Counted from the first letter of the stretch, positions 51,228-60,447 are shown. The stretch: DNA of 64,000 nt from Anaerolineae bacterium (GCA_021324435.1 JAJPIZ010000033.1:1-64000); one strand, 5' to 3'. Notes: generated from the sequence alone by a model not told the origin. Numbers and translations are program-made.

Positions 51228-53825
51228 ATGACTGACAAGAAATTCTATATTGGTCGTTTATTTGATCCCGGGAAAAATCAAATTACAACTGCGCCCGTTG
51301 AATATGACCCTGCCGACCTGACCACCCACGCGGTCGTGACCGGCATGACCGGTTCCGGCAAGACCGGCCTGTGCATTGACCTGCTCGAAGAAGCCGCGTT
51401 GCAAAACATCCCCGCCATTATCATTGACCCCAAGGGCGATCTCACCAATTTACTTCTGCATTTTCCCGATCTTGCGCCGCAGGATTTCCAGCCGTGGATT
51501 GACCCGGAGATCGCGCGCCGCGCCGGCGAAACAATCGAACAGGCCGCTAGCGCCGCGTCTTCTGCGTGGCGAAAAGGATTGCAGGATTGGGGGATTGGCC
51601 GTGAACGTTTGTTGGCTCTCAAAAACGCGGCAGAATTTGCGATCTATACGCCCGGCTCAGATTCTGGTATTCCGGTCAGTGTTTTATCTTCGCTGGCCGC
51701 GCCGGACTTGGATTGGAACTCCAATCGCGAGATTTTGCGCGAGAAAATTTCCAGCACGGTCACGGCTTTGCTCGGATTGATCGGCATGGAAGATATTGAC
51801 CCGATCCAATCGCGCGAACACATTCTGCTCTCGAATCTTTTTGAAACGGCGTGGAGTCAGGGCAAGGACATTGAACTCACCGAACTGATTCTGCAAACGC
51901 AAACGCCGCCCTTCGATAAACTCGGCGCGTTTCCTGTGGATACCTTCTTCCCTCCAAAAGATCGCATGGCGCTGGCGATGCAATTGAATAACATCCTGGC
52001 CGCCCCCGCATTTGAAGTTTGGCGCGAAGGACAAAATCTCGACATCCCAACCTTGCTGTACTCCAAAGATGGCCGCCCGCGTCACAGCATTTTTTATCTT
52101 GCGCATCTCTCGGAAGCAGAGCGTATGTTCTTCGTGACTTTACTTTTCTCTGCAGTTGAAACATGGATGCGCACACAAAGCGGCACTGGTTCATTGCGCG
52201 CTATTCTTTACATGGATGAAATTTTTGGTTACCTGCCGCCGCAATCCAATCCACCCTCGAAGACGCCGCTTTTGCGAATGCTCAAACAGGCGCGCGCCTT
52301 TGGTCTCGGCCTGTTGCTTGCCACGCAAAACCCTGTTGATGTGGATTACAAAGCCCTCTCCAACGCGGGCACATGGATCATCGGCAAGTTGCAAACTGAG
52401 CAGGATAAGAATCGTTTATTGGATGGACTTTCCAGCGCGTCGGGAGCAGTCTCGCGCGCGACTCTCGATCAATTAATCTCCGGTCTCGGCAAGCGCGTTT
52501 TCGTGCTTCACAACATTCATGCAAAACAGCCCGCGCTCATTCAATCTCGCTGGACGATGAACTTCCTGGCCGGCCCGATGACGCGGACGCAGATACCGGC
52601 GCTGAATCAACTCGTGGGCGCAAGTTTGATGACAGACGATAAACCACGGACCACGACGCGGATGGCTTCAGCCGCGCGGCCGGTCCAATCGGTCGCGCCC
52701 GCCCTTCGACAAGCTCAGGGCAACGCTTCGGGTCCGGACCTTGAAGCGGCTCCCGTTTCTATGGCTGAATCCAAGCCTCGAACATCGTCCACCGTCAACA
52801 GTCCATACCCTTCGGGCACGATGTCATCCGCTAATCAAACCAAGCCCTCATTGCCCGCGGGCATCGCAGAATATTTCCTTCCACAGAATCACAGTTTGCC
52901 TGAGGCTTTCGCCGTAGCGAATCAACCCATGCCTGCGGAAGCAATGATTCAAAATGTTGTCTATCGTCCTGCATTGCTGGCTTCTGCACAAATTCGATTC
53001 CTTGACCGCAAAATGGGCGTGGATACGACAATGACGCGCGCCGCGTTGGTGGAAAAGCCCGAGCGAAGCGGGGTGATTCGCTGGGACGATTTTCCATATC
53101 GCGGCCCGTCGCTCGATATATTGGATAGCGCTCCAACGCCCGGCGCGCGTTTCGGAATGATGGACGCGCCGCTGAACGATTCAAAGCGCATGACAGCCAT
53201 GCAAAAAGATTTTTCCGATTGGGTGTATCGCAACTCGTCGGTGAAGGCACGCGTAAATCAGGCGCTGAAAGTTTTCGCCGGGCCTGATGTCTCTCAGGCA
53301 GATTTTATGAAGGCTTGCGCTGATGCGGCGCGCGAGGCGCGAGACGCCGAGATTGGAAAGGCGGTTGGGGCGCTGGACCGGAAAATCAAAGCGCTTGAAG
53401 AAAAAATCGCGCGTGAAGAACGTGAATTGCAACAGGATCAAACCGAATTGGGTCAACGCAAGACCGAAGAACTTGGCAACCTCGCCGAATTGGGCGCGGG
53501 GTTGGTTGGGCTAACCCGCAAAAAGACGGTGACTTCTCAACTCACCAAGCATCGCTTGACCGAACAGGCAAAAGCGGATGTGCAGGAGTCCATTGATTCC
53601 ATTGCCCAATACAAAAAGGATTTGGCCGACTTGCAGGCGCAACGCGAAAAAACCGCGGCGGAAATCAATGACCGCTGGGGACATGTGGTCAACGATGTGG
53701 CCGAGGTCAATGTGACACCCAAGAAGACAGACATTTATGTCAATCTGTTTGGTGTGGCTTGGATGCCATACTACGCGGTCCAGGCTGGCGCGCAGACAAT
53801 GGAATTACCCGCATTCGGGGAGTAA
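51228..53825 (+). CDS. HerA/VirB4-like ATPase with coiled-coil tail
   Basis: An 865-residue P-loop ATPase. The start MTDKKFYIGRLFDPGKNQI has CCGAGGAG upstream. Walker A GMTGSGKTG near residue 41, IIIDPKGDLTNLL near 67, Walker B AILYMDEIFGYLPPQ near 335 and LLLATQNPVDVDYKALSNAGTWIIGKL near 370. The last 200 residues are a charged coiled coil (KIKALEEKIAREERELQQDQTELGQ). DNA-translocase relatives act with NurA or in defence and plasmid systems; no partner nuclease is nearby. An in-frame repeat tract (APALRQAQGNASG) sits near residue 495. Confidence 0.82.
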   Translation: MTDKKFYIGRLFDPGKNQITTAPVEYDPADLTTHAVVTGMTGSGKTGLCIDLLEEAALQNIPAIIIDPKGDLTNLLLHFPDLAPQDFQPWIDPEIARRAGETIEQAASAASSAWRKGLQDWGIGRERLLALKNAAEFAIYTPGSDSGIPVSVLSSLAAPDLDWNSNREILREKISSTVTALLGLIGMEDIDPIQSREHILLSNLFETAWSQGKDIELTELILQTQTPPFDKLGAFPVDTFFPPKDRMALAMQLNNILAAPAFEVWREGQNLDIPTLLYSKDGRPRHSIFYLAHLSEAERMFFVTLLFSAVETWMRTQSGTGSLRAILYMDEIFGYLPPQSNPPSKTPLLRMLKQARAFGLGLLLATQNPVDVDYKALSNAGTWIIGKLQTEQDKNRLLDGLSSASGAVSRATLDQLISGLGKRVFVLHNIHAKQPALIQSRWTMNFLAGPMTRTQIPALNQLVGASLMTDDKPRTTTRMASAARPVQSVAPALRQAQGNASGPDLEAAPVSMAESKPRTSSTVNSPYPSGTMSSANQTKPSLPAGIAEYFLPQNHSLPEAFAVANQPMPAEAMIQNVVYRPALLASAQIRFLDRKMGVDTTMTRAALVEKPERSGVIRWDDFPYRGPSLDILDSAPTPGARFGMMDAPLNDSKRMTAMQKDFSDWVYRNSSVKARVNQALKVFAGPDVSQADFMKACADAAREARDAEIGKAVGALDRKIKALEEKIAREERELQQDQTELGQRKTEELGNLAELGAGLVGLTRKKTVTSQLTKHRLTEQAKADVQESIDSIAQYKKDLADLQAQREKTAAEINDRWGHVVNDVAEVNVTPKKTDIYVNLFGVAWMPYYAVQAGAQTMELPAFGE
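52702..52725. repeat. Dispersed palindromic repeat inside the HerA-like gene
   Basis: CCCTTCGACAAGCTCAGGG followed by CAACG. This is a widely seen repeat word; here it is kept in frame and encodes part of ALRQAQGN in a flexible linker. Confidence 0.6.
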
Positions 53826-53840
53826 TCAGTTTCAGGTTTG

Positions 53841-53870
53841 AAGGTTGGCATGTCAAGCCTGCCAACCTTT
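53841..53870 (+). terminator. Hairpin after the HerA-like gene
   Basis: AAGGTTGGCA / TGCCAACCTT, perfect 10-base-pair stem, 9-base loop, followed by TTATATG. It resembles the GGTTGGAAGG hairpin at 15127-15166. Confidence 0.6.
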
Positions 53871-53888
53871 TATATGAAGGGAGAGGCA

Positions 53889-54479
53889 ATGCTCTGGCTC
53901 GTTTTATCAATGGCCGTGTGGGGAATTGTCCATTCGATTCTGGCTTCGATGCAAGTCAAAGGCTTTTTACGCGGCATTCTGGGAAGCGGCTTCATGCGCG
54001 TCTATCGTCTGTCTTATAATATTTTCTCACTGGCTACGTTTGCGCCAATCCTTGTCTTGATGAAGAGATTGCCCGACCGCTCCTTGTATGTTGTCTTGTC
54101 TCCGTGGGTTTATGCGATGTTGGCCGGGCAAATAGCGGCGGCCTTGTGCCTGTTGGTCACATTCCTTCAGACCGATGCTCTCTCCTTTGTGGGGCTACGC
54201 CAACTCATTGAAGAAGAGAAGCCAGCCGCGCTGGTTACGAAAGGTTTTTATCGTTTGGTGCGGCACCCATTGTATTTATTTAGTTTGCTTTTCATCTGGC
54301 TTTCTCCCATAATGACCGTCAATATGCTGGTTGTGTGGATTTCACTCACAGCGTATCTTTTCATCGGTGCATATTTTGAAGAACGTAAGCTCTTACGCGA
54401 GTTCGGCGCGGCGTATGCAGATTACAAATCGCGTACGCCAATGATGATTCCCGGCTTGCTTTTCGGAAGGAACAAATAA
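53889..54479 (+). CDS. Isoprenylcysteine/phospholipid methyltransferase-like membrane protein
   Basis: A 196-residue protein with about five membrane spans. The start MLWLVLSMAVWGIVHSILA has GGGAGAGG upstream. It contains RLVRHPLYLFSLLFIWLS (the RHPxY motif) and a C-terminal EERKLLREFGAAYADYKSRTPMMIPG, the ICMT/PEMT pattern of the SAM-dependent membrane methyltransferase fold. The first half also resembles NnrU. Substrate unknown; a lipid or small molecule is likely. Confidence 0.75.
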   Translation: MLWLVLSMAVWGIVHSILASMQVKGFLRGILGSGFMRVYRLSYNIFSLATFAPILVLMKRLPDRSLYVVLSPWVYAMLAGQIAAALCLLVTFLQTDALSFVGLRQLIEEEKPAALVTKGFYRLVRHPLYLFSLLFIWLSPIMTVNMLVVWISLTAYLFIGAYFEERKLLREFGAAYADYKSRTPMMIPGLLFGRNK

Positions 54480-54559
54480 CGCGGTTGGTTCGTTAACCGT
54501 TTCAGATTGCATAAGTATCATGCAATCCGTAATTTCTGTGTACAGGTATAATTTTCTTT

Positions 54560-56449
54560 ATGTCTGCTCTCAACTATTCCCTCCCGCGGCGCATTCCAGT
54601 TCTTGCACAAATCCTGGCGGCCTTGCTTGGCGGCCTGACGTTGTTTCTCGTCACCCTCACCATCTGGGTGGTGGGATATCAACTCGTCTATGCCGGGCGA
54701 ATCTTTCCCGGCGTGTCCGTTGCCGGTGTGGATATTTCGGGCATGGCGCCGCAGGACGCGGCATTGAAATTGAGCCAAACGCTTTCGTATCCGATCAACG
54801 GGAAGGTGTTATTCCGAGAAGGGGATAAGGTGTGGGTGGCGTCGCCCGCGGAATTAGGTATGGTCTTTGATCCCTCTGCCAGCGCGCAAGCCGCTTACCG
54901 TCTGGGACGAAGCGGCGGACTCTTCGGCGCGCTCAGTGGACAAATCCGCGCGCGCGGCTTCGGCTATGACGTCGCGCCTGTCATCATCTTCGATCAGCGT
55001 GTAGCGTATCAATATTTACAGGGATTATCGCAACAGGTCAACACGCCGGTCGTAGAGGCCAGCCTGCATTTGGATGGAACGAATGTGATCGCTCAGCCCG
55101 GTCAGGTTGGGCGTCAGTTGAATGTGGATGCAACGCTGATTTATCTCAATGCACAACTTCAAACGTTTCGTGATGGAGAAGTGCCGCTGGTGGTTCAAGA
55201 AGTGCCGCCGGCCATCATGGATGTTTCCGCGCAAGCCGATACTGCGCGCCAGATTTTGAGCCAGCCGATGCAGTTGGTTTTGCCGAACATGCAGGCGGGC
55301 GATCCCGGCCCATGGACGTATGATGTACAAGTGCTCGCAAACATGATCGGTGTGCAAAAGGTGCAAAATGGAGACAAGTCCGAAGTGCGTGTTGTATTGG
55401 ATCCTAATGCACTGATCCAGATTTTGGAAGGCATCAAAACACAGGTCAATCGTTCGGCGGAGAACGCGCGCTTTCATTTTGATGACGCGACCGGCCAATT
55501 GATTGTTTTGTCTCCGTCCACCACGGGCCGCACGCTGGATGTCAGCGCCAGCATGAGCGCCATCAACAACGCGCTGTTGAATGGACAACATGTCATCCCG
55601 CTGGCGGTTAATGAAACTCAACCCACTTTGCCCGACACAGCGACTTCTCAACAACTGGGCATCACACAACTCGTCTCCCAGCAGTCAACGTATTTTTGGG
55701 GGTCAAGTCAGGCGCGTATTCAAAATATTCAAACGGCCGCGGCTCGCTTCGATGGGGTGCTGGTCGCGCCGGGTGAGACCTTTTCCATGGGCGAGACGCT
55801 CGGTGATGTGAGTCTCGATAACGGTTTTACTGAAGCACTGATTATTTACGGCGGACGAACCATCAAAGGCGTCGGCGGCGGTGTGTGTCAGGTCAGCACC
55901 ACGCTGTTTCGCACTGTGTTCTTCGCGGGGTATCCCGTCGTGGAGCGAATTCCCCACGCATATCGGGTCTCCTATTATGAAGAGACAGCCAGCGGCTCGG
56001 ACGATTCTTCCATGGCCGGCATGGATGCGACGGTTTATTTTCCGCTCGTGGATTTCAAATTTACCAACGACACTCCCTATTGGATTCTGATGGAAACGTA
56101 TGTGGATATCGGTTCGCGTTCATTGACATGGAAACTTTATTCCACATCGGATGGGCGCTCTGTCACATGGAAGACCACAGGCCTGCAAAATGTTGTCCCT
56201 GCGCCCAAACCGCGCTTCGAGGAAAACTCAGATCTAAACCCCGGCCAGATCAAGCAAGTGGATTGGGCCGCCAACGGCGCGGATGTGACCGTGACGCGCA
56301 CGGTTTGGAAGAACGGTGCGGTTTATTTTCAAGATACATATCAGACTCACTATCAAGCCTGGCAGGCCATTTGTCAATACGCGCCGGGCATGGATAACCC
56401 GGAAAAAGTTGCAAAGCGAAAAAATCTTTGCCAATCTCCCTCATCGTAG
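54560..56449 (+). CDS. VanW-family protein with peptidoglycan-binding domains
   Basis: A 629-residue membrane-anchored protein. One N-terminal span (about 16-40), then two PG-binding-4-like domains (GVSVAGVDISGMAPQDAALKLSQTL; DATLIYLNAQLQTF region). The VanW domain follows: RIQNIQTAAARFDGVLVAPGETFSMGETLG near 390, IKGVGGGVCQVSTTLFRTVFFAGYPVVERIPHAYRVSYYE near 435. Named for a glycopeptide resistance locus but widespread in Chloroflexota walls; enzymatic role unknown. It is not a resistance determinant on its own. Trm112, HEAT and LCP genes follow closely. Confidence 0.88.
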   Translation: MSALNYSLPRRIPVLAQILAALLGGLTLFLVTLTIWVVGYQLVYAGRIFPGVSVAGVDISGMAPQDAALKLSQTLSYPINGKVLFREGDKVWVASPAELGMVFDPSASAQAAYRLGRSGGLFGALSGQIRARGFGYDVAPVIIFDQRVAYQYLQGLSQQVNTPVVEASLHLDGTNVIAQPGQVGRQLNVDATLIYLNAQLQTFRDGEVPLVVQEVPPAIMDVSAQADTARQILSQPMQLVLPNMQAGDPGPWTYDVQVLANMIGVQKVQNGDKSEVRVVLDPNALIQILEGIKTQVNRSAENARFHFDDATGQLIVLSPSTTGRTLDVSASMSAINNALLNGQHVIPLAVNETQPTLPDTATSQQLGITQLVSQQSTYFWGSSQARIQNIQTAAARFDGVLVAPGETFSMGETLGDVSLDNGFTEALIIYGGRTIKGVGGGVCQVSTTLFRTVFFAGYPVVERIPHAYRVSYYEETASGSDDSSMAGMDATVYFPLVDFKFTNDTPYWILMETYVDIGSRSLTWKLYSTSDGRSVTWKTTGLQNVVPAPKPRFEENSDLNPGQIKQVDWAANGADVTVTRTVWKNGAVYFQDTYQTHYQAWQAICQYAPGMDNPEKVAKRKNLCQSPSS

Positions 56450-56481
56450 CATGGTAAAATCTTCGCTTGATTGGAGAGAAA

Positions 56482-56700
56482 ATGGTCAGTCAGGAATTGC
56501 TTGAAATCTTGCGTTGTCCAAATTGTGTTCGCGAAAAAGATGGAATGTTGAAACTGTATAAAGATGCCTGGCTCATCTGTCAGGACTGTGGACGCAAATA
56601 CCCGATTGTGGATGACATTCCCGTTATGTTAATTGACGAGGGGGATAAGTGGATCAAAACGGCGGAAGACAAGCTTCCCGTTCCACCTCCTGCGAAATAG
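56482..56700 (+). CDS. Trm112-family zinc-ribbon protein
   Basis: A 72-residue protein. MVSQELLEILRCPNCVREKDGMLKLYKDAWLICQDCGRKYPIVDDIPVML shows two CxxC pairs (CPNC, CQDC) and the family tail IPVMLIDEG. Trm112 proteins activate methyltransferases, and in bacteria often sit next to lipid or glycosyl enzymes. GGAGAG precedes the ATG; a frame opens 15 bases earlier without support. First gene of a small cluster with HEAT and LCP genes. Confidence 0.9.
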   Translation: MVSQELLEILRCPNCVREKDGMLKLYKDAWLICQDCGRKYPIVDDIPVMLIDEGDKWIKTAEDKLPVPPPAK

Positions 56701-56709
56701 AGCATCGCC

Positions 56710-57285
56710 GTGTCTTCTCTCGACGATCTGCTGGCTGACCTGACCAGCGGAGTGGATGATCGGGCAGAAGCCGCCGCGTCTGCACTGGCGCGTTTGGGCG
56801 AATCCGCTGTTCCCGCGTTAGAAGGCTTGCTCGAATCGCCCGATGTGGATCACCGCTGGTGGGCCGTGCGGACTTTGGCGCAAATGCAACATCCGCATGT
56901 GGAATGGCTCATACGCGCGCTGAATGACGAGTCTGCCGAAGTACGCGAGGGCGCGGCATTGGCTCTCGCCGCGCATCCGGTTGAAGAGGCTGCGCCGGCC
57001 TTGGTCAAGGCTTTGAACGATGAGGATGGCATGGTTGCTTCGCTGGCGGTCAATGCGCTGACCGCAATCGGCAAGTCCGCGGTGCCCGTCCTGTTGGAAG
57101 CATATCCTAACGCGTCGCCGCGGGCGCGCATTCAGATGATGCGTGTGCTGGCAGAGATCGGTGACCATCGCGCCATTCCGGTCATGCTGAAAGCGACGGA
57201 GGAAGATTCCGCTTTGTTGAATTACTGGGCGAAGGAAGCGCTCGAACGATTAGGCTTGAATATGGTATATATTAAGCCGGAATAG
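56710..57285 (+). CDS. HEAT-repeat protein
   Basis: A 191-residue helical protein with GTG start, 9 bases after the Trm112 gene. It has about five HEAT or phycobilisome-lyase-type repeats: RWWAVRTLAQMQHPHVEWLIRALND, REGAALALAAHPVEEAAPALVKALND, and SLAVNALTAIGKSAVPVLLEA. The fold provides a protein-binding surface. Function unknown; likely a scaffold in the cytoplasm. It overlaps the operon with LCP, whose start is 3 bases after its stop. Confidence 0.87.
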   Translation: MSSLDDLLADLTSGVDDRAEAAASALARLGESAVPALEGLLESPDVDHRWWAVRTLAQMQHPHVEWLIRALNDESAEVREGAALALAAHPVEEAAPALVKALNDEDGMVASLAVNALTAIGKSAVPVLLEAYPNASPRARIQMMRVLAEIGDHRAIPVMLKATEEDSALLNYWAKEALERLGLNMVYIKPE

Positions 57286-57288
57286 CAT

Positions 57289-59013
57289 ATGAATAAAATC
57301 CTTGATTCTCTGAAAAACATCAAATTACCAAAACTGGGAAAGCAATCCATACCCACCGTTATTATCTGGGGTGTAGTATTGGTCTTGTCTGTGGGATTAT
57401 TTATCTTTGCTCAGAATTTGACAACCTGCTGGCGACTGACATCTCTGCCGGGCATTCCGCCATCGAGTTGTGGTGGTGCTTCGGATAACGGTTCGGCCTT
57501 TGACCCTACAACGGCCGCCTCCGGTACCAGCCTGCCTCCTACGCCGGAGCCTCCTGCACCGGAAGTGGAATATCCACAATGGGATGGTGCCAGCCGAATC
57601 AACATTGTATTTTTCGGCTTGCGCGGCGGGGATCCTGCTCAGGAGGATTGTCCGCTTTGTACGGACACGATCATCGTCTTTAGCCTAGACCCGACTACAA
57701 AGACGGCTTCCATGCTTTCCATCCCGCGCGATATGTACGTCAATATTCCTGGCTTTGGATACAGCCGTATCAACACCGCCTGGACGCTTGGCGAGGCCAA
57801 CAAATTACCGGGCGGCGGACCCGGCCTTGCAATGAGAACTGTATCTCAATTTGTTGGTATTCCGATCCAGTATTATGGAAATGTGGATTTCAATACCTTT
57901 GTCGAGTTCATTGATATGATCGGCGGCATAGATGTCTATAATGACGAGGATCTATTGTTGGACCCGCTTGGCTCAGGCTATGTTCCATTAGGGAGACTCT
58001 CCGTAAACCAGACTGTGACAATTGTCGGAAAGAACGCTAATGGCAGATTCGTTGTGATCGAGTATCCGAGTGGACCCGGCGGCAAGGGCTGGGTATTAGC
58101 ATCTGCAATTCAAGCCGGTGGTTTAGACTCTCTTCCGGTCGTACCCAACAATATGGAGGGAAGCGCGGCGACCGGCATACCTGGAACCGTTATCAAAACA
58201 ACAGATGTGCGTCCGGTTCTGAATGACCCGAATAAAATACGAATAACTTGTTGCGGAATGCGCCATCTGAATGGCGCGGGGGCACTGGCATTTGCGCGTT
58301 GCCGTGATGAATCACAAGGATGTACGGATGGCGATGTGGGCCGTTCCAAGCGCCAGCAAAAAGTGATTCTTGCCATTCGCGACAAAGTTTTCAGCCCCGA
58401 ATACTTTCCCAAATTAATGGCTCAGGCTCCTGAATTGTATAACTTATTTTCTGGCGGCATTCATACCAACATGTCGTTGGACGATGCCATAAAGTTGGCG
58501 GCGCTGGCCAAGGATATTCCACTCGAAAACATCAAACGGGGTGTGATTGACAATTCGATGACCACTTTCGACAATGTGGTGCTTGGTGGACAGAATGCCA
58601 GCATCCTCAAGCCCATCCCGGATAAAATCCGAGTCCTGCGCGATGAACTGTTCACATCCGGAGGAGCAGTTGGCGCCATCGCTCAAGGCGACCCCAGAGA
58701 TTTGATGCTGGCGGATGGAGCGCGCGTGAGTGTGTTGAATGGAACCTACACCGCTCAACTTGATGCCCGCACAGGCAATTATCTGCTCCAGCAGGGAGTG
58801 ACCGTCACCGGGATCGGTCAGTCTCCGCAGGGCTATGCCCAAACCACCATTTTTGTCCATTCTCCAAAGTTATATACTTTGCGTTATCTGATCACTGTGT
58901 TTGGCATCACCAGCAGTAATCAGATCATCGTCAAGCCAGATCCATCCGCGACGGTGGATATTGAAGTTCGGCTTGGAACGGATTGGATTAGTAAAATACC
59001 TGCCGGATATTAG
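57289..59013 (+). CDS. LytR-CpsA-Psr (LCP) family protein with inserted SH3-like domain
   Basis: A 574-residue protein with one membrane span (about 23-43). The LCP domain begins INIVFFGLRGGDPAQEDCPLCTDTIIVFSLDPTTKTASMLSIPRDMYVNIPGFGYSRINTAW, with catalytic-type Arg in SIPRDM. Near residue 225 it is interrupted by an SH3-like module (RLSVNQTVTIVGKNANGRFVVIEYPS). It resumes at LNGAGALAFARCRD with the second Arg. A LytR C-terminal domain (ARVSVLNGTYTAQLDARTGNYLLQQG) ends it. LCP enzymes attach wall polymers to peptidoglycan. It is the last gene of the cluster and ends at a terminator. Confidence 0.88.
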   Translation: MNKILDSLKNIKLPKLGKQSIPTVIIWGVVLVLSVGLFIFAQNLTTCWRLTSLPGIPPSSCGGASDNGSAFDPTTAASGTSLPPTPEPPAPEVEYPQWDGASRINIVFFGLRGGDPAQEDCPLCTDTIIVFSLDPTTKTASMLSIPRDMYVNIPGFGYSRINTAWTLGEANKLPGGGPGLAMRTVSQFVGIPIQYYGNVDFNTFVEFIDMIGGIDVYNDEDLLLDPLGSGYVPLGRLSVNQTVTIVGKNANGRFVVIEYPSGPGGKGWVLASAIQAGGLDSLPVVPNNMEGSAATGIPGTVIKTTDVRPVLNDPNKIRITCCGMRHLNGAGALAFARCRDESQGCTDGDVGRSKRQQKVILAIRDKVFSPEYFPKLMAQAPELYNLFSGGIHTNMSLDDAIKLAALAKDIPLENIKRGVIDNSMTTFDNVVLGGQNASILKPIPDKIRVLRDELFTSGGAVGAIAQGDPRDLMLADGARVSVLNGTYTAQLDARTGNYLLQQGVTVTGIGQSPQGYAQTTIFVHSPKLYTLRYLITVFGITSSNQIIVKPDPSATVDIEVRLGTDWISKIPAGY

Positions 59014-59030
59014 AAGTAAAGACAGTAAAC

Positions 59031-59050
59031 GCCGCCGTGAAAACGGCGGC
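59031..59050 (+). terminator. Terminator after the LCP gene
   Basis: GCCGCCGT-GAAA-ACGGCGGC hairpin followed by GCTTGTTTATGG, between convergent genes. Confidence 0.8.
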
Positions 59051-59056
59051 GCTTGT

Positions 59057-59923
59057 TTATGGCTGTTGAAAGGTGAGATGCAGGCCGCCCGTGTAAGTTT
59101 GTCCGTTTGAATCGGGGCAAGTGGGTGCGACCAAATTTGGAATTGGCACACCGCTTTCTGCCACGCGCACAGTGTAGGTCACCCCGGCTTGCATGATGTA
59201 ATCTGCATATCCATTTGCAATCTCCGGCTTGAGGCCGGTGAAGAAATGTTCCTCCCCGCCGTTCCATGTTATGACGATCTCCACCCCGGGCATTTGGTGG
59301 CCGCGATTGTCAATCGTTGAAATTTGCATCAGTCCATACGTCAGGTTTGGATTGCAAACAATGTCCTGGCTGACGAGCACGAATGGCGCGCCCGCAGTCG
59401 GAACCGGAGTCCGTGTAGGACGCGGGGTGGGGGTATCGAACACAAACGGCGTGTTGACGATTTCAGCTGTGGGCGTATCGCTGGGGATGATCGCCGCGTC
59501 GAGCGTGGACATTGGAGTGGCTGCCGTTTGTGAGGCTGGTCCAACGCTGACGATGGTTCGCGTCACCGTCGCGGCAACAGGCAGGCTTGCCACACCTGAT
59601 TTCAAATCTGTTGCCAGCAGAGCCACTTGTTGAATCGAATCAATCGATTCACCCGCGGCCAACATGCGTTGAGCCTGGGCAGTCAGTGTTTGGACGGCGT
59701 CCGTATCGCCGAGCAAAGCGAGACGGGCTTTGGCGCGTTCAAGGTTGTGATCTGCCGAATAGGCCGCGGCAATTGCTATGCGGAATTGGTCTTTGAAATC
59801 GGCGCGCAAAGTATCGGGGGTTGTATCAATGTAATGAACGGGAGAGATGATCCACGAATAGAAAAGTCCCAATCCAAATCCCGCCGCAAGAGCGACGAGC
59901 CACAACCACGGAAATCTTCTCAT
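59057..59923 (-). CDS. Single-span membrane protein with C-terminal beta domain, paralogue of the next gene
   Basis: A 288-residue protein. N-terminal span (about 4-26, WLWLVALAAGFGLGLFYSWI), then SPVHYIDTTPDTLRADFKDQFRIAIAAAYSADHNLERAKARLALLG, a helical region with TPR-like character. A Pro/Thr linker (TPRPTRTPVPT) leads to a C-terminal domain (YGLMQISTIDNRGHQMPGVEIVITWNGGEEHF) of Ig-like type. Family not recognised. It overlaps the next gene by 4 bases and shares its N-terminal block, so it arose by duplication. Confidence 0.65.
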   Translation of the reverse strand: MRRFPWLWLVALAAGFGLGLFYSWIISPVHYIDTTPDTLRADFKDQFRIAIAAAYSADHNLERAKARLALLGDTDAVQTLTAQAQRMLAAGESIDSIQQVALLATDLKSGVASLPVAATVTRTIVSVGPASQTAATPMSTLDAAIIPSDTPTAEIVNTPFVFDTPTPRPTRTPVPTAGAPFVLVSQDIVCNPNLTYGLMQISTIDNRGHQMPGVEIVITWNGGEEHFFTGLKPEIANGYADYIMQAGVTYTVRVAESGVPIPNLVAPTCPDSNGQTYTGGLHLTFQQP

Positions 59924-60276
59924 GGTGTCCCCACCGCAGGTGCAGGCTGATACGCCTGCATGGCGCGCAGAAGTTCCTGGAGAAGAGAAAGGTCATTTGG
60001 GGAGTAGCCGCTTTGACGTCCGGTTTGAAGCGCTTGAGAGGCGAGATTAGCAGGCGACTGGCTCCCGAAGATCGAAAGCCGCCGCGCGGCAAGCCCTGCA
60101 TTCTGATCCGCATGATAGGACTCGGCCACCATCAAAATGTAATCTGCGCGATAGTCGGCGCGCAAAGAGTCGGGAGTCGTGTCAATGAAATGAACAGGCT
60201 CGATCACCCAGCCGTAAAGCAGGCCGAGGGCGATGCCCAGAATGATCGCGATGACGAATGGAACCCAGCGTGGCAT
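59920..60276 (-). CDS. Single-span membrane protein, short paralogue
   Basis: A 118-residue protein. The start MPRWVPFVIAIILGIALGLLYGWVIEPVHFIDTTPDSLRADYRADY is parallel to the first part of the neighbouring gene: span, then PVH(Y/F)IDTTPD(T/S)LRAD(F/Y). The longer frame to 60441 is GC-rich and has no good start. It lacks the C-terminal beta domain. Translationally coupled with its larger paralogue by ATGA. Function unknown. Confidence 0.65.
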   Translation of the reverse strand: MPRWVPFVIAIILGIALGLLYGWVIEPVHFIDTTPDSLRADYRADYILMVAESYHADQNAGLAARRLSIFGSQSPANLASQALQTGRQSGYSPNDLSLLQELLRAMQAYQPAPAVGTP

Positions 60277-60447
60277 GAGAATTCGTTTGCCTGAAATATC
60301 CGGGCAGGAGACCGGCGGCGCCCAGAAACGCTTCCTTACCGTTGCTATCTTTCGATCCTGGCGGGGTTCGGCAGGCTCTGCCGCGCCGGGCCTACCCGGA
60401 CGCGCCCCAGCATACACGAGATAAAGAGAGATGTCAATCAAACAAAA

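Noticed and set aside
55025-55669. Minus-strand frame of 214 codons inside the VanW gene
   Set aside because: VanW motifs run through the same DNA on the plus strand; no support for the opposite frame.
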